Shown here one piece after another: positions 23,540-36,189 of a stretch of DNA of 64,000 bases. The position numbers and the translations under genes were made by a program. Every line of letters starts with the position of its first letter. Within the stretch, counting starts at the first letter, position 1. The DNA lies in assembly GCA_015178975.1 (NCBI GenBank), contig WHVD01000023.1, positions 1 through 64,000 of the forward strand, in the 5' to 3' direction. Under the pieces are notes generated by a model that saw only the letters and a list, made by a program, of their open reading frames with translations, made no database searches and had not been told where the DNA came from. The DNA is from Hysterangium stoloniferum (Eukaryota; Basidiomycota; Agaricomycetes; Hysterangiales; Hysterangiaceae).

Positions 23540-24594
23540 GTGGGACATACATAGATGCTTATGGGCACATATGTACATACAGTAGTTACATGTACACTAG
23601 TGGGCATAATAAATACCAGACCCACTTTTACCCAGAAACACTCACCTGCAAGAACTACAAGTAGTGGTTTGGTATTAAGATCTAAGGGGAAGGAGGGCTC
23701 TAAGTCAGAGGTCTGATGATTGGAAATGAGCTAATTGGGAGGCTGACAATAGAGACTGTACTAGTCAGGAGATCTGACTCTATAAATATGGTGGAGCTTG
23801 GCTTCAACTTATGTGTTGCACCATCATACAAACTGTTAGGGTGCTCTGGTATTTCAAACAGAGTGGATAGTATGATAGAGACAAAGTTCAGCACTTAGCT
23901 CAATCAGCTGGGGCTGAATACTAAGAGTTGTAAAATGAGAGTTTGCAGCTTGTGGAGAATGTCTTTGAGAGTATTGAGAAGGGAGGAAAGGGACTGGGAA
24001 CTAATAGAGGGTAATCTAAGTTGATTTTCAAACTGGAGAACTGTAGTATACATGAAGAAGATCTATACTACAATGAGACAGATGATTGGAGGGCCAGTCA
24101 AGGAAGCAAAAGGTGAAACAGATCATGAGAAGTTGATGAGGAGGTGGGGAGACTAAATGTAATATACTAAACAGTATTAAAGGGGTCTGAGGTGGCAAGT
24201 GAGACACATGTCACTGTGAGAAAGTCTTCCTCAGCAACTGTATATTTGTGGGACATAATGCTTATGGGCACATAGACTCTTGTGGGTAGCCCATGTATAC
24301 TAGTGGGTTAATAAATGCTTGACACACTTTTACCCAGGACCCCCATCTGCAAGAACTGCAAGTAGTGGTTTGGATGTCATGTCAACTACCTCTTACTTCA
24401 ACAATAGGATTTCTTATTTATCTTGCTCTTCGGACTTCAAACTATCAATAGTTGAAGTCCCAATTGCAAGTCTCATTATCTCAATTACTCTTGACCTTGT
24501 CATTCTAATCTCTTTGTTTGTCTTGCTCTTAGAACTTCACACTACTAGAAGTCCTTGATTGCAAGTATTGTTAAGCTCTAAGCAAAGGGGTAAA
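23540..24594 (+). mobile_element. Old LTR-element remnant, left part (split by element E)
   Basis: Two related LTR-like stretches (23540-23680 and 24247-24390) share ACTAGTGGG, CACTTTTACCCAG and GCAAGAACTRCAAGTAGTGG. Between them is non-coding or decayed sequence that includes a faded copy of the shared LTR block near 23799-23825 (minus strand). The remnant continues at 32304-33016 beyond element E. Family not certain. Confidence 0.5.
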
Positions 24595-24599
24595 AGGGG

Positions 24600-25255
24600 T
24601 GTTAAGAACTGACTGACGGGCTTAATGCCGGGTAACCGACAGGGGCCAAATGGAAGGACTAGGCTTCAGCTTATGTGCTGCACCCTTACAAGTTCACGTT
24701 GAGTGTCCTTAGATTTCGGGCGGGTGAAGGTCAGAGGCCGAGGTCGGGGACCGAGGTCAAAGACCAAGTGATACAGACGGCGGGATACTTATAGTAGAGC
24801 TAGGGGGATGTTCTGAGTCAATATTCTGATTGCCTAGTAACTACAACTACAGTGGGTTCATATACGAGTAACAGGTGTCTAGAAAATACTAATTTGGAGA
24901 AAGGTGGAAGACGGTATTAACAATAAGCTTGACTAGGAACGGGAAGTTTATGATTAGTTCGGAGGCCGATGATAACCAAGAGCGGGACTACAGTAAAAGG
25001 AAATAGTTCAAGGGTTACATATATATATAGACATAGGTGAGACATAGTGTAAAACGGATCATCATAATGGAAAGGGACGTATCAAAGCATAACCAGACAG
25101 AAAAGGCATAGTCGGGTTTGAATAGCCAGGAGGGTATACGTCAGCATCGGGATGCCAATGGTGTCCGAGATGTCGACCTGATTGAAGACAGACAAATACG
25201 ACGTTATACCATCGGGGGCCATCGGCTTGTGAGGGGTCATGACACAGTCGTAACA
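24600..25255 (-). repeat. 3' LTR of element E
   Basis: 656 bp; on the plus strand starts TGTTAAGAACTGAC and ends CAGTCGTAACA. Carries the shared LTR block on the minus strand near 24660-24690. Confidence 0.9.
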
Positions 25256-25366
25256 GTATCCCCTCATTTGGCCGAAATCCCAAGGAGGCCGAAAATCTAG
25301 ATCATGTATGTAAAACAATGTCAGGTACGGGTTATGTGTCAGAATGTCATGTGACCGGAAAAAGTT

Positions 25367-26499
25367 TTGCATATAAAAAATTGGAGGGTTACAAGGCACT
25401 CGACTCTTCTTCCTTCCCTACCAACCACAATGTCGTTGAACTCTGGGGCGAAAACCATCCCTGTCAGGCTGAAGGTAACCCCCTTGTCGGTTCCAAGTGG
25501 AACGCCGAATGCACAAGAATGTCGTCACCAACTAGAGGCGAAGAAGAAGGCGTGCAAGGAGGAGGAACGTAAGGAGATGGAGGAGTTGAAGGCAATTGAG
25601 GTGGAGGAGAAGAGATGAGCAGAGGTGGAGGCTACATGCAAGCGTCGGGAGGCCGAGCTCGCGAGAAAAAAACAGCAGGAGGCCGGTCGGGCCCAAGAGG
25701 AGGAGGCGAGAAAGAGACGAGAAGGGAAGGTAAGTCAGGAGAAACATCGCACTGCGAATATCCACTAATGTTCTCTTCTCAGCGGAAGGCGGTATCGCCG
25801 TCGGCCTCCGATGAAGAGGACGAGGAAGACAATGATGAAGTTGCAGGGCCTTCGAGCCCGAAGGTGCTTTTGTTATATATATATATATATATTTTTTTTT
25901 TTACTGACTTTTAGTGATAGAGACAAAAGGGGGCCCCCAAGGTGGGGCCCGAAAATGATCCAAGGTGCAACTGCTGCACTGGTCGGAATTGAGCTTGCCA
26001 TCCTCAGGCAAATGGTCGGAATTGAGCTTGCCATCCTCAGGCAAATGGTCGGAATTGAGCTTGCCATCCTCAGGCAAATGGTCGGGGCCGCACATGCCAA
26101 GAGTGTGTGGGTCAAAAACTCGGTTGTATCTTCTCGGGGGCCGACGGCAATGCGACCTACGGGGAGCACCAGACAGACGTGATGGAGGAACAAAACCGCC
26201 TTATGTGGTTATACTTCTTGGAAACCACTCGGTGGTGAATTGAGTCTCTGTGACAGCAGGGACTCTTCCAAGAGCAAATGCGACTGCTGGGAGTTGCTAT
26301 CAGGGAGCAAACAGCCATGCTACAATGGGTCAGGGGGCAGCTCGAGCAGTACCTCAAGTTACCCAGTTCAGATGAGGTTGAGCCGGTTAGAGCTTTGGAG
26401 GAAGTTGGAGGGAAAGGAATATCGGTGGCCATCGGTGAAGCGCAAGCTTTGGAGGCCGAGGAGGAAGGAGAAGTAGTAGGGGAAACTTTAGATAGTTAA
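25367..26499 (+). pseudogene. Antisense accessory gene of element E (coiled coil, six-Cys), decayed
   Basis: Opposite in strand to gag and pol, between chromodomain and 3' LTR, the same place as in element A. It starts with sequence such as MSLNSGAKTIPVRLK, followed by a charged coiled-coil region ending in REGK next to a GTAAGT donor at 25730, with an AG at 25781-25782. A short acidic piece opens with RKAV and ends AGPSSPK before another GT. A cysteine-rich region follows (CNCC near 25970, CQEC near 26095). A 33-bp tandem triplication lies inside it (25981-26079). It looks broken. The likeness to element A in order, splice-donor context and Cys spacing argues for a real gene of this element family; function unknown. 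Confidence 0.55.
25981..26079 (+). repeat. 33-bp tandem repeat, three identical copies
   Basis: Three identical 33-bp units starting GGTCGGAATTGAGC, in phase with the reading frames of the antisense gene of element E, between its two cysteine clusters. Confidence 0.95.
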
Positions 26500-26793
26500 C
26501 AAAATAATAATTGACTCAGTCCTCTTTTTTTTTTTTGGCGTGAAATGAACTTGAAAAGCATCAGATAGTGAGACTTGATAACCCAAGTTCAACTTGAGGT
26601 TTGAGGATCGGAAAACGTCGGGTACTGTTGAAAACTAAAGAGAGTCTAAAGGACCGGGTTTGTTCGGGTATGCTTGATGGAAACCTAACACAATTTCTGA
26701 CACATTGCCGAGTTCGGTGGCTAGGATCCAGGAAGTTTCTTCATCTGTACCTTCATAGCCAGTCCATTTGACCAAATAAAGTAACTTGCACGA

Positions 26794-28007
26794 TCACCTG
26801 CAATTGTCGATCTTGGAGTCTAGGATTTCTGATATTTCAAATTCGGGTTCTCCATTGATAATTATGGGTGGTGGTGGTGGTTGTATGCGATCCGGTATAG
26901 TGTTAGTAATGCATGGTTCTAACATAGATACGTGGAACACCAGGTGGACTGCACGCATGTTGTCGGGAAGCCGAAGCGTCCACGAAAGTGTGCCAGCTTG
27001 TGCTATGACTTCAAAAGGACCTAAATACTTTTCAGAGAGCTTTTTAGAAGGTCTAGTGGTTCGGAAAAAACTCGGCTTTAACGAATACTCGATCACCAAT
27101 TTTAAAATTGGGAGATGGGAGCCGATTTTTATCCGTGGACCATTGGTATCGCTCTTGGGCCATTGCGATTGTTTTCCAAAGTTCTTGATGTAGCTCGTCT
27201 AGATTAGTAATGAAGTCTTGAGCACGGGTGGATGCAAGATTGCGTTCCGGGTGGATAGCAATATTTGGGTTGTAGCCTTTGTTTGCGAAGAAAGGCGAAA
27301 TGCCAGTAGTGGCATTTGGGGTGTTGTTGTATGCGAATAGGCTAGCGGTAGTAACAATTTCCAATTGTCTTGTTGATAATTGCAATAGATATGAATGTAT
27401 TGTTCCAAAGTTTGGTTCATGCGTTCGGTTTGGCCATCGCCTTCTGGGTGGTAACCCGAAGTGAAATGCAGTTTCATGTCTAACACTTTTCCGAGTGACC
27501 TAAAGAAATGAGAGACAAACTCGGAACCGCGATTGGATGTGACATGCGACGGGATGCTGTGCTTTGAAAACACATGGGTGACGAATAGTTCAGCCAACTG
27601 TACAGACGTTATTGTATCATAAGTTGGAATGAAAATGCTTTGCTTTGAGAGCCGATCCACAACAACTAGGATTGCTGTATGTCCTTCGGATGCCGGTAGG
27701 TGCTTGATGAAATCCATAGAAATCGAGTTCCAGGGTTTTTCTGGTATCGGTAATTGTTTGAGTAGGCCATATGGTTTGTGTCGTTGTGATTTAGAGCGTA
27801 AACAAGTTGTACAAGATTTACAATAGTGCTTAACGAAAACTCGGAGGCCAGGCCAAGTATATTCTCTGCGAATGAGTGCGAGAGTCTTGTTGAGGCTGAA
27901 GTGTCCCGAGATCGGGTGGTTGTGTTTATGTTGTAGGATTCGCAGCCGAAGGGTGTCAGAATCTGGTACATAAATGCGATTGTCGAGTCTAATGAAACCT
28001 TGTGCAT
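26794..28007 (-). pseudogene. Element E integrase and chromodomain region
   Basis: Minus-strand remains closely similar to the integrase of element A: MDFIKHLPASEGHTAILVVV, VTSNRGSEFVSHFF, DGQTERMNQTLEQY and RTTRPSKKLSEKYLGPFE, then EFEISEILDSKIDN at the start of the chromodomain. Upstream is the zinc-binding part. Broken. Confidence 0.9.
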
Positions 28008-28017
28008 CTAGCGACCA

Positions 28018-29199
28018 TCAGGGTTGATCAGGGTTGGATGGATTATCGAGGTGTGCTTTGGTGACTGGGTCTAATGGAATTGCCGATAGTATATCTTGAT
28101 GTAACTTTTCAGTATCCATAAGGATAACACTGTGCATGACTGGATGTATGAGGTAAGTCACTCGGATTGACACAGACAGTTGTTCCGATGAAAACATAGG
28201 CTTAAAGTTATGCGGATTAACTGTGGTGTAGTCGCTACTCCCCTCTTTAGGGTAGACATCCCATCGTCTAGTCATAGCATCGGGTTTCCCGCCAAGGTGG
28301 CCAGGGTGGAAATGGATAATCATATTGAAGGTGGAAAGGTATTCGGACCATCGGGCTTGCCGACGGGTGAGTAGTTTTGTGGTTGAAAAGTAAACCAAGT
28401 TTTTATGGTCAGTTATAACATCTGTCGGGTGAGCCGACCCTTCCAAATAATGTCTCCATGTCTTGAAAGCTTCAAATATTGCGAGTAGCTCTTTATCGTG
28501 AACATCATAATTGAGTTTGGGTGCCGAGAATGTGCGAGACAAAAAAGCTACTGGGTGGACTTCACCTTCGGTGTCCAGAATGGACAATATCGCAGCGAGT
28601 GCATAATCTGAGGCATCAGTTTCCACAATGAGTTGTTGAACATCGGGTTTCCAGTGCGACAATATAGGGGCAGATGTGAATGCACTTTTCAATTCTTGGA
28701 ATGCCGATCAGCATTCTTCGGAGAAGTTCCACGGGGTGTCTTTATGAGTAAGACGGGTGAGCGGAACGGTAATTTTTGAGTAGTTGTGAATGTAACGACG
28801 ATAAAAATTAGCGAAACCTAAAAAGGACTGAATGTCTTTGACTTTTCGGGGCTCCGGCCAATCTTGAATGACTTGAATTTTAGAATTGTCCATGCGGAGA
28901 CCATTGGGTCCCATCATAAAGCCTAAATATTCAACTGTGTCGACATCAAAAAAACATTTTTTACCATTCACAAAAAGACCATGTTTTTGGAGTCTTCGGA
29001 GAACTTCACGGACGTGTTCATTGTGAAGTGTAGGGTCTTCAGAGAATATGAGGATATTGTCTAAGTACACAATAACGTAGATGTTGAGGAGGTCGGAAAA
29101 GATGTCATTGATAAAACATTGAAAAACCGACAGAGCGTTGGTGAGGCTGAAAGGCATCACTAACCATTCAAAGGAGCCATAGCGAGTGCGAAAAGCCAT
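28018..29199 (-). pseudogene. Element E reverse transcriptase and RNase H region
   Basis: RT part (28708-29199) shows [25 protein letters not shown] (catalytic YLDN box) and [16 protein letters not shown]. RNase H part (28018-28692) shows [34 protein letters not shown] and DHKNLVYFSTT. Standard Ty3 order. Broken. Confidence 0.92.
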
Positions 29200-29430
29200 T
29201 TTCCATTCATCACCTTTGGCGATCTGAACCAGATGATAGGCATGTTTGAGGTCTATCTTTGTATAAATTCGGGCCTTCCGAGGGGCATTGAGTAAATCGG
29301 AGATTAGAGGTAACGGGTACTTGTCTTTTCGAGTGATCGCATTTAGTCCTCGAAAGTCAACGCAAAGCCAAAGGGAACCGTCTTTTTTCCAAACGAACAG
29401 GACAGGGGCTCCATAAGGAGATTTTGAGGG

Positions 29431-30725
29431 TCAGATAAATCCTATAGCCAAATGTTCGTCCAAGAAATCTTGGATAGCCAATAACTCGGATTGCGAGAGA
29501 GGATAAACTGGGCCTAAGGGCAGATGTGAGCCTTCTTCAATATTGATTTTCAAATCGTAGGGCCTATGAGGGGCAAGACGATCAGCTTTTTGTTTATTGA
29601 AGACATCAGCAAAATCGTGGTATTTTTCTGGAACACCTTCCAAATCTGCAACAGGTTCAGTTACCAGAGTCGCAAAGTGACCAGTAGCTTCGTCAACTTT
29701 GAGTTTGACGGAAAATGCTCGGGAACCTTCCAACTTGATGGCTCTCATAAAGGCTGTGGCATTTATTAGAGAGATGGAGGGCGGAGAGCTCGGATTTGCC
29801 ATGGGGGCCGGAGGTGCAGTAAAGGCCATATTTGCCGAAACAGGTGGAGATGGAGCAGTTGTATCAGGTGCTGGTGGGGTTTGGAATCGGATACTGCCCA
29901 ATACCCAATCAATCAACGGATTGTAACGGGTGAGCCAGTTTGTCCTAAAACCACAGAGCAGCTTGAGTCCAACTGTGTTACGAAAAACATAACAGATTGA
30001 AAAGTTCCACAAGGGAACCGAATTCGGAGTTTGCAGGCTTGCGAAATTACAGAGTTTGAGGTACCATCAAAAAGTCGGAGCAGAATTGGATCTATTGCAT
30101 AGGTGTTTAAGAGGTTTTTTTTGGGAGAAATTTTTATCTATAAAATAATGGGTTGAACCTGAATCTACAAGAGCTCGAAAAATGAGGCTCCCGAGGGGTT
30201 CTGAAGTAAGATTTACAAATAGGGCATTCAGATCATGAAGTGCAGACACGTTAAGATGACAACTTTCTGGTGTGTGGGGAGATTTAATGCAACTCTCTAA
30301 CCACACGGAATCCAGAGAGTTGCTTAATCTTTTTTCGATTTGGCAGCCGGCTTGGCCGGTTGCAAAGTTGAGGCCGTATTGGCTGATTGGGCTTTTGTGG
30401 CTTTTGGGCATGCAGCGACTCGGTGTCCGGGATCTGCGCATAACAAGCACAGATTGTTGTCCATTCGGCATTGCTTTTCCTGTGGTAGAAGGTTGCCATC
30501 GGGGCCGAGTTTGCCAGTAAGGTCGGGTTTGTCTTGAGACTTGCTCGATTGTTTGCCTTTGCCTTTTTTGTCGTTAGGCCCTTTGTTTTCGGACTTCTTA
30601 TCGGAGTTCGAGTTGCCACTGTTGTTAGTGTTTTTTACCAGACTTGTTGGCATTCTTATTGTCCGATGATTTGTCCGAGGGGTTTTTGCGACTAATTTCC
30701 AAACACCGTTCCCAGTATCGGGCAT
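29431..30725 (-). pseudogene. Element E zinc knuckle, protease and RT start
   Basis: The zinc-knuckle region has CLLCADPGHRVAACP (about 30440). A protease-like ALVDSGSTHYFID lies near 30150 (active-site DSG). RT leader sequence at 29431-29700 reads KYHDFADVFNKQKADRLAPH and YPLSQSELLAIQDFLDE. Broken. Confidence 0.85.
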
Positions 30726-30764
30726 CCATGTTTTGGGCTTTTAGGCGCATGAGGGGGAGAGTCT

Positions 30765-31618
30765 TTAGCTTGCCGGTCTCTCCCTTGGAAACCTTATCTT
30801 TGAGGTGAGACGGGAGGCCAGAGTAAAACTGGTAACGGAGGCCGAATCACCCCAGTTGCAACGTGTGGCGAGGTTGTTGAACTGGATGATGTAATCGGTG
30901 ATGCACTGGGTGTCTTTCATTTTGAGATTAGAAAGTGTGGTCTCGGCATCGCCGATCTGATTGTAAGGGCCAAAGTTTGTTTCAAGTTCTTCAACGAAAG
31001 CATCCCAATTGTGAAGCCAATCAGGATCTTCCAAGGTGAGGCCGGAAAATGCAGGTTCAAACCAGGCTGCTGCGGAATCCTTGAGGTAAGAGAGTGTGAA
31101 GTTTACCTTTCGGTCATCCGTCGCAAAGGCAGCTGGGCAGTCCCGAAAGTTGAATCGACATTGCATAAGAAATGTCGGCAATTTCTTCGGGTTTGAACCG
31201 GTAAGCGGTTCGGGTTTGTTGACTCGGGTTTGCCCAGGTTCTTTTTCCTTTGTATTGTTTTTAAGGAATTCATTAAGGGATCCTAGGGTACCTGAGAACA
31301 ATTCCCATGTTTCGTCAGGATCGAGAGCTGGTTTGTTTTTTGCAGATTTTTTAGAACCACTGGCCTGAGGTGCTGGTTGGTCGTTATCCTTGGGTTCGGG
31401 TTCCGGAGCTGATTGATTGTTATCCCCTTCAGTGCTTCAGGTTCGGTTGCTTCAGTAACTTCTTCAGCATCACTGGTAATTTCCACAAAGTGGGATTCTT
31501 CGGAGGTTCCTGGTTGCAGGGTTCTTGAAATGGCTCGGGCAGTATACAGGAAAGGAGACTTGAGAGTGGAAGATTCTGCTTCGCCACTTGGCTTGGCATC
31601 TTTCTTTCTCGGGGGCAT
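30765..31618 (-). pseudogene. Element E gag
   Basis: Starts MPPRKKDAKPSGEAESS near the 5' LTR. The gag core is recognisable by FLMQCRFNFRDCP, VNFTLSYLKDSAAAWFEP, WDAFVEELETNFGP and CITDYIIQFNNLATR. Capsid-type retrotransposon gag. Broken. Confidence 0.88.
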
Positions 31619-31655
31619 GGTTGACGTGAAATGCGAGTGTGAAATCAGAATATAC

Positions 31656-32298
31656 AGTTAAGAACTGACTGACAGGCTTAATGCCGGGTAACCGATGGGG
31701 GCCGAACGGAAGGACTAGGCTTCAGCTTATGTGCTGCACCCTCACAAGTTCATGTTGAGTGTCCTTAGATTTTGGGCAAGTGAAGGTCGGGGACCGAGGT
31801 TGAAGACCAAGTGATACAGACGGTGGGATACTTATAGTAGAGCTAGGGGGATGTTCTGAGTCGATATTCTGATTGCCTAGTAACTACAACTACAGCGGGT
31901 TCATATATGAGTAACAGGCGTCTAGAAAATACTAATAGGGAGAAAGGCAGAAGATGGTATTAACAATAAGCTTGACTAGGAACGGGAAGTTTATGATTAG
32001 TTTGGAGGCCGATGATAACTGAGAGTGGGACTACAGTAAAAGGAAATAGTTCGAGGGTTACATATATATATAGACATAGGTGAGACATAGTGTAAAATGG
32101 ATCATCATAATGGAAAGGGATGTATCAAAGCATAACCAGACAGAAAAGGCATAGTCGGGTTTGAATAGCCAGGAGGGTATACGTCAGTGTCGGGATGCTG
32201 ACAGCATCTGAGATGTCGACCTGATTGAAGACAGACAAATACGATGTTATACCATCGGGGGCCGTCGGCTTGCAAGGGGTCGTGACACAGTCGTAACA
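31656..32298 (-). repeat. 5' LTR of element E
   Basis: 643 bp, same family as 24600-25255. Most differences between the two are C/T or G/A changes, plus one small length difference. Confidence 0.9.
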
Positions 32299-32303
32299 AG
32301 GGG

Positions 32304-33016
32304 GCTCTATGTCAGAGGGCTGATGATAGAGATCATACTGGTTGGAAGGTCTGACTTTAATAAAATATTAGAGCATGATACTACAGCTCTAACATAGTCT
32401 ATATGATCTCCATGTTTTTCTGATATTTGTAGTATTTTTCCCAGCACTGTAAGTGCAGTATTTAGTGAGTTATCGTAGGTTGGTAACTGCTGTATAGGTG
32501 CTTAGATAAACACCTAGTATAGTCCACTGTAGGTGTGGGAAAGTCTCCTTAGTGTTTACTTTCCAATCACAGGGGTGTTCTGCAAAGCTATATTCAACTG
32601 TTTCAATATAAAATGGGTGGAGCTTGGTTCCAGACAATTTAAAATGTCTCAAAATGATTTTAAAGCCTTTTCCTTGATTTTGAATGCTTTTTGTGAAGGA
32701 TAGGTCACATAGGAGGTGTGACTAAAGACTCTAAGCCTTACCCTTTAGCCACTTTATATTTCCATTATTTCTTTTATGTTTTATACTTTTATTTCCTTCT
32801 CTATCACTCATAAATATGGGCCATATTCCCTTTTTATTAGTTTGAGAGTCCATGTATGCTTGTGGGTGCTCTAGCCCACAGGAAGTATGCACATGTCACA
32901 GTAGTAGTCACATGAGAGAAACTTAGACACTTTTCAATCCTGATAACCATCACCTGCAAGACGCAAGTACTGGTTCAGGGTATCATCTAACAAGACTCTT
33001 TCTCTCTCTCTCTCTC
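32304..33016 (+). mobile_element. Old LTR-element remnant, right part
   Basis: Continues the remnant left of element E: GGGCTCTATGTCAGAGGGCT here resembles the stretch at 23695. An LTR-like tail with CACCTGCAAGACGCAAG lies at 32930-32980, followed by a (TC)n run (about 32998-33016) into which element F inserted. No coding content recognised. Confidence 0.5.
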
Positions 33017-33984
33017 TGTTACGACCGTGTCGTAACCCATGTCGCAACCTGATGGTCTCCGAGAATACTACAGTCTATCGATGTTTCGAGTTATTGATCA
33101 AGTCATCATTTCGGCAACCTTTGGAATACCGACACTGACGTATACCTTCACGGCGATCAAACCTCGTTTACGCCCCTGTCAAAATATACTCGTACCATCT
33201 GGTTATGCTTTGATACGTCCCCTTTCATTATGATGATCTGTTTTGCTCTATGTTTCACATATGCCCATATATACCTGTAGCCCGTGGACTATTCCCTTTT
33301 CTCGTAATCCTGCTCTCGGCTAAATCTTGGCTTCCGATCTTATCGTAACCTTCTGGTTCCTAGTCAAGCTTATTTGTCAATGCCGTTTTCCGCTCTTCCC
33401 TTAGTTAGTAGTTTCTAGATGCCGATAACTCGTATATAAGACCCGCTGTAATGTAACTACTGGACAATCAGAATATCGACTTAGATCAACTTAGATCAAC
33501 TTAGATATCCCTCTAATTTCCGACTCCATTATCTATTCACGACCACCACATTCTGACTCCATCCGATTTACGATTCAACCTACATTTACGACTTCAACCT
33601 CTAATCTCCGACTCTCAGTCCCCGACACTTTCAGTCTCCAACTCTCAGTCTCCAAATTGTCTCAGTCTCCAACTGTCTCAGTCTCCAACTGTCTCAGTCT
33701 CCAACTGTCTCAGTCTCCGACTGTCTCAGTCTCCAACTGTCTCAGTCTCCGACTGTCTCAGTCTCCGACTGTCTCAGTCTCCGACTGTCTCAGTCTCCGA
33801 CTGTCTCAGTCTCCGACTGTCTCAGTCTCCAACTGTCTCAGTCTCCAACGGACTAGTTTCCACCCACCCGAAATTTAAGGACACCCAACAGTAACTTGTG
33901 AGGGCGCAGCACATAAGCTGAAGCCAAGTCCTTCCGTTCGGTCCCCATCGGTCTGCCGACATCCGTCAGTTTCTGCTCTTAACA
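33017..33984 (+). repeat. 5' LTR of element F with minisatellite
   Basis: 968 bp. Near 33620-33850 it holds about fourteen tandem units of a 16-bp sequence (CTCAGTCTCCGACTGT or CTCAGTCTCCAACTGT). The shared LTR block is at 33904-33925. Confidence 0.9.
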
Positions 33985-34949
33985 GTATATTCTGATTTCT
34001 ACTCGCAAACCCGTCCTTATATCTATTCATTTGTTCATCACTCCACATTGGCATCACATTACTTATCTTTTACAGAACCCTTTTGTGTTTTCAGACATCA
34101 CTCTGATTTCCAGATGCAAAGATAAGTTAATGGCCAAAGCTGATCCTGTTTTACTCAGATTCCACTCATTTTGCCCTGCTTTGATCCTTGTTTTGTCCTG
34201 CCCCTGGTTTTCTCGGCTCCCGATTATTTCCGGATATTCCGAATGGACTAATTTACCACTAGTCACCATACTCTCGGAATCCATCGGCTTCCGGAAATTT
34301 GCTATGTCTGCCATTTACCTTGATAGTATATTATGGATTCAAGTTTGCAATGTGTTGGCCACCTAGTGCTTGGTTTTCTTTACAGATATACCTTCCTAAA
34401 CCATTGCTCATAACTCCAAATCAACATCGCCTTGCTTACCCTTGTTCCTTGCCTCACCTTCAGACCTTTTTCGGGTCCCGACCCCTTTTCTGAACTTTTT
34501 TTTGGACACTTTTCCGACCTACCCTTTGGTCCATGTTGTCCCATGCATGTTCCTTGTCTTGTCACTACCCTCCAACCCATTTCTCCAACTATTCTCCGAC
34601 TATTCGGATTCCTCTCAACCTCTGCATTGATTCCTACAATGACTCTCCAGACATTCTGGTTTTTTTTGGCAGGTCAGACTCCGAGTCAGGAAGATTTTAT
34701 GCAGTACCCATCTCTTATCGGCTTTTGCAACCTGGATACATTCCAAACTGCAATACGCTTTCCGGTTCCCTTCTGGGACATTTTCTGGCTCTTTTCAGTT
34801 TCTCTGAGGAGAATTTACTTGTTTCCCTTGTGGAACAAATCTGGACGTCACCCCTTTGACTAGCAGTATGAGTTGCTTGATTATTTCTAGGATACCACTG
34901 TCTCACCCACTATAATCCGTTGATTTCCGGGTATTGAGCAGTAAATTTT

Positions 34950-36170
34950 CTGAAACTTCCGATGCCTCTCATTTGACTGTATTGGTCTGCTCTGAATATT
35001 TTCAGACATCTCTGGCCTTCAGGCAACCCTTTGCCTTTCTGGGCATTTTCTGGCCTTTTGGTACCTCTGGTCCCTTTTTGGCATGTTCTACTCTTTCAGT
35101 CAACTTTGGATTTTTTGGATTCCTTGGATTTCCGGACTTTCCAGAATCTTCGGACCCTTCGGATTTCAATTACCTGTTGAGTATATGCTTGTGAAGATCA
35201 GTTTAATCTGGCTTTTCAGGCATCTCTGGCCTTCGGGCACCCATGGCCCTTCTGGGCCTGGCCTTTTCGGCATCTCTGGTCTTTTGGCTTACCACTCTCT
35301 CACTTAAACTCGGATTCCATGGTTTCTTCCGAACTTTCCAGAACCCTCGGAACTTTTGGAACTTTTGGATTCTTCGGACTTCTGGACTTTCCCGAATTTC
35401 CAGATCCTTTAGATCCTACCTGTTTGTTGAGTGATTGTTTGCTGAGATCAGTTAATCCAGCCTTTCAGGCACTTTTGGCCTTCGGGCAACCCTGAGCCCT
35501 TTTCTCGGGCACCCCTGGCCTCTTTTGGCACTCTTGGCCTTCGGGCAACCCTCAGCCCTTTTGGGCACCTCAAGCCTTTTGGCATATTTGGCCCTTTAGG
35601 CATTTATGGCTGTTTTCGGCATGTTCAACACTTTCACTTAACTTCGGATCCCTCAGATTTCCGGACTTTCTGGAATCCTTGGACTTTTCCATTCCCAATT
35701 ATCTGTTGAGTGTTTGCTTGCCAAAAATCAGTTTAATCCAGCCTTTTCAGGCAAACTTTGGCCCTCGGCAAATCCTAGCCTTTTGGATCCCTGGCCTCTC
35801 TTCCAGCCTTTTCAGCCCTTTTGTCTGACTTTAAATTCTGTGAATTTTCAGACCTTTCCGGAATCCCCAGACTTTCCAAAACCTTTGGATTTTCGGAATT
35901 TCTTGGACTTTCCGAAATCCTCAAATTTTCGGGAACCCTTGGACTTTCCAGAAACCTCGGACGCTCCAAATTTTAACTCTTTGTTGAGTTTTCCTTCTTG
36001 CCATGATTGTTTTTATCTCGGCTTTTTAGCATATATGGCCTTTTGCACCATTCCAACCCTTTTAGCATACTTGGTCTTTTGGCACCAATGTTTCAACTCA
36101 ATTTCAGATTTCCGGATTTTCCGACCTCTCCGAACTTTTGGAAACTTCGGATTCCGAAAATGCCATCACC
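34950..36170 (+). repeat. Diverged long-unit tandem repeat inside element F
   Basis: About five units of 250-280 bp. Recurring landmarks: TGTTGAGT with GCTTG, then CAGTTTAATCCAGCC, then CTTTTCAGGCA, TTTGGCCTTCGGGCAACC and a tract rich in GGACTTTCCGGAA-like words. The CAGTTTAAT landmark occurs at 35199, 35449 and 35729, with weaker copies near 34975 and 36006. No coding role is evident. Confidence 0.65.
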
Positions 36171-36189
36171 TGGCCCTTCTCCAAATACC

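Larger units (their letters stand above)
24600..32298 (-). mobile_element. Ty3/gypsy chromovirus 'E', full length, broken
   Basis: 7.7-kb element on the minus strand, with LTRs at 24600-25255 (3') and 31656-32298 (5'), flanked by a perfect 5-bp duplication AGGGG (24595-24599 and 32299-32303). Parts in element order: gag (31618-30765), zinc knuckle (about 30500), protease and RT (about 30000-28700), RNase H (28692-28018), integrase (about 28000-27050), chromodomain (about 26900-26760), then an antisense ORF region (plus strand, 25370-26500). Broken, with roughly six or more breaks. The LTRs differ by several percent, mostly transitions, so it is moderately old. It inserted into an older LTR-element remnant. 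Confidence 0.93.

Noticed and set aside
33611-33850. Regular spaced repeat array that could suggest CRISPR
   Set aside because: Units are contiguous 16-bp minisatellite repeats inside an LTR, with no unique spacers, in a eukaryotic genome.
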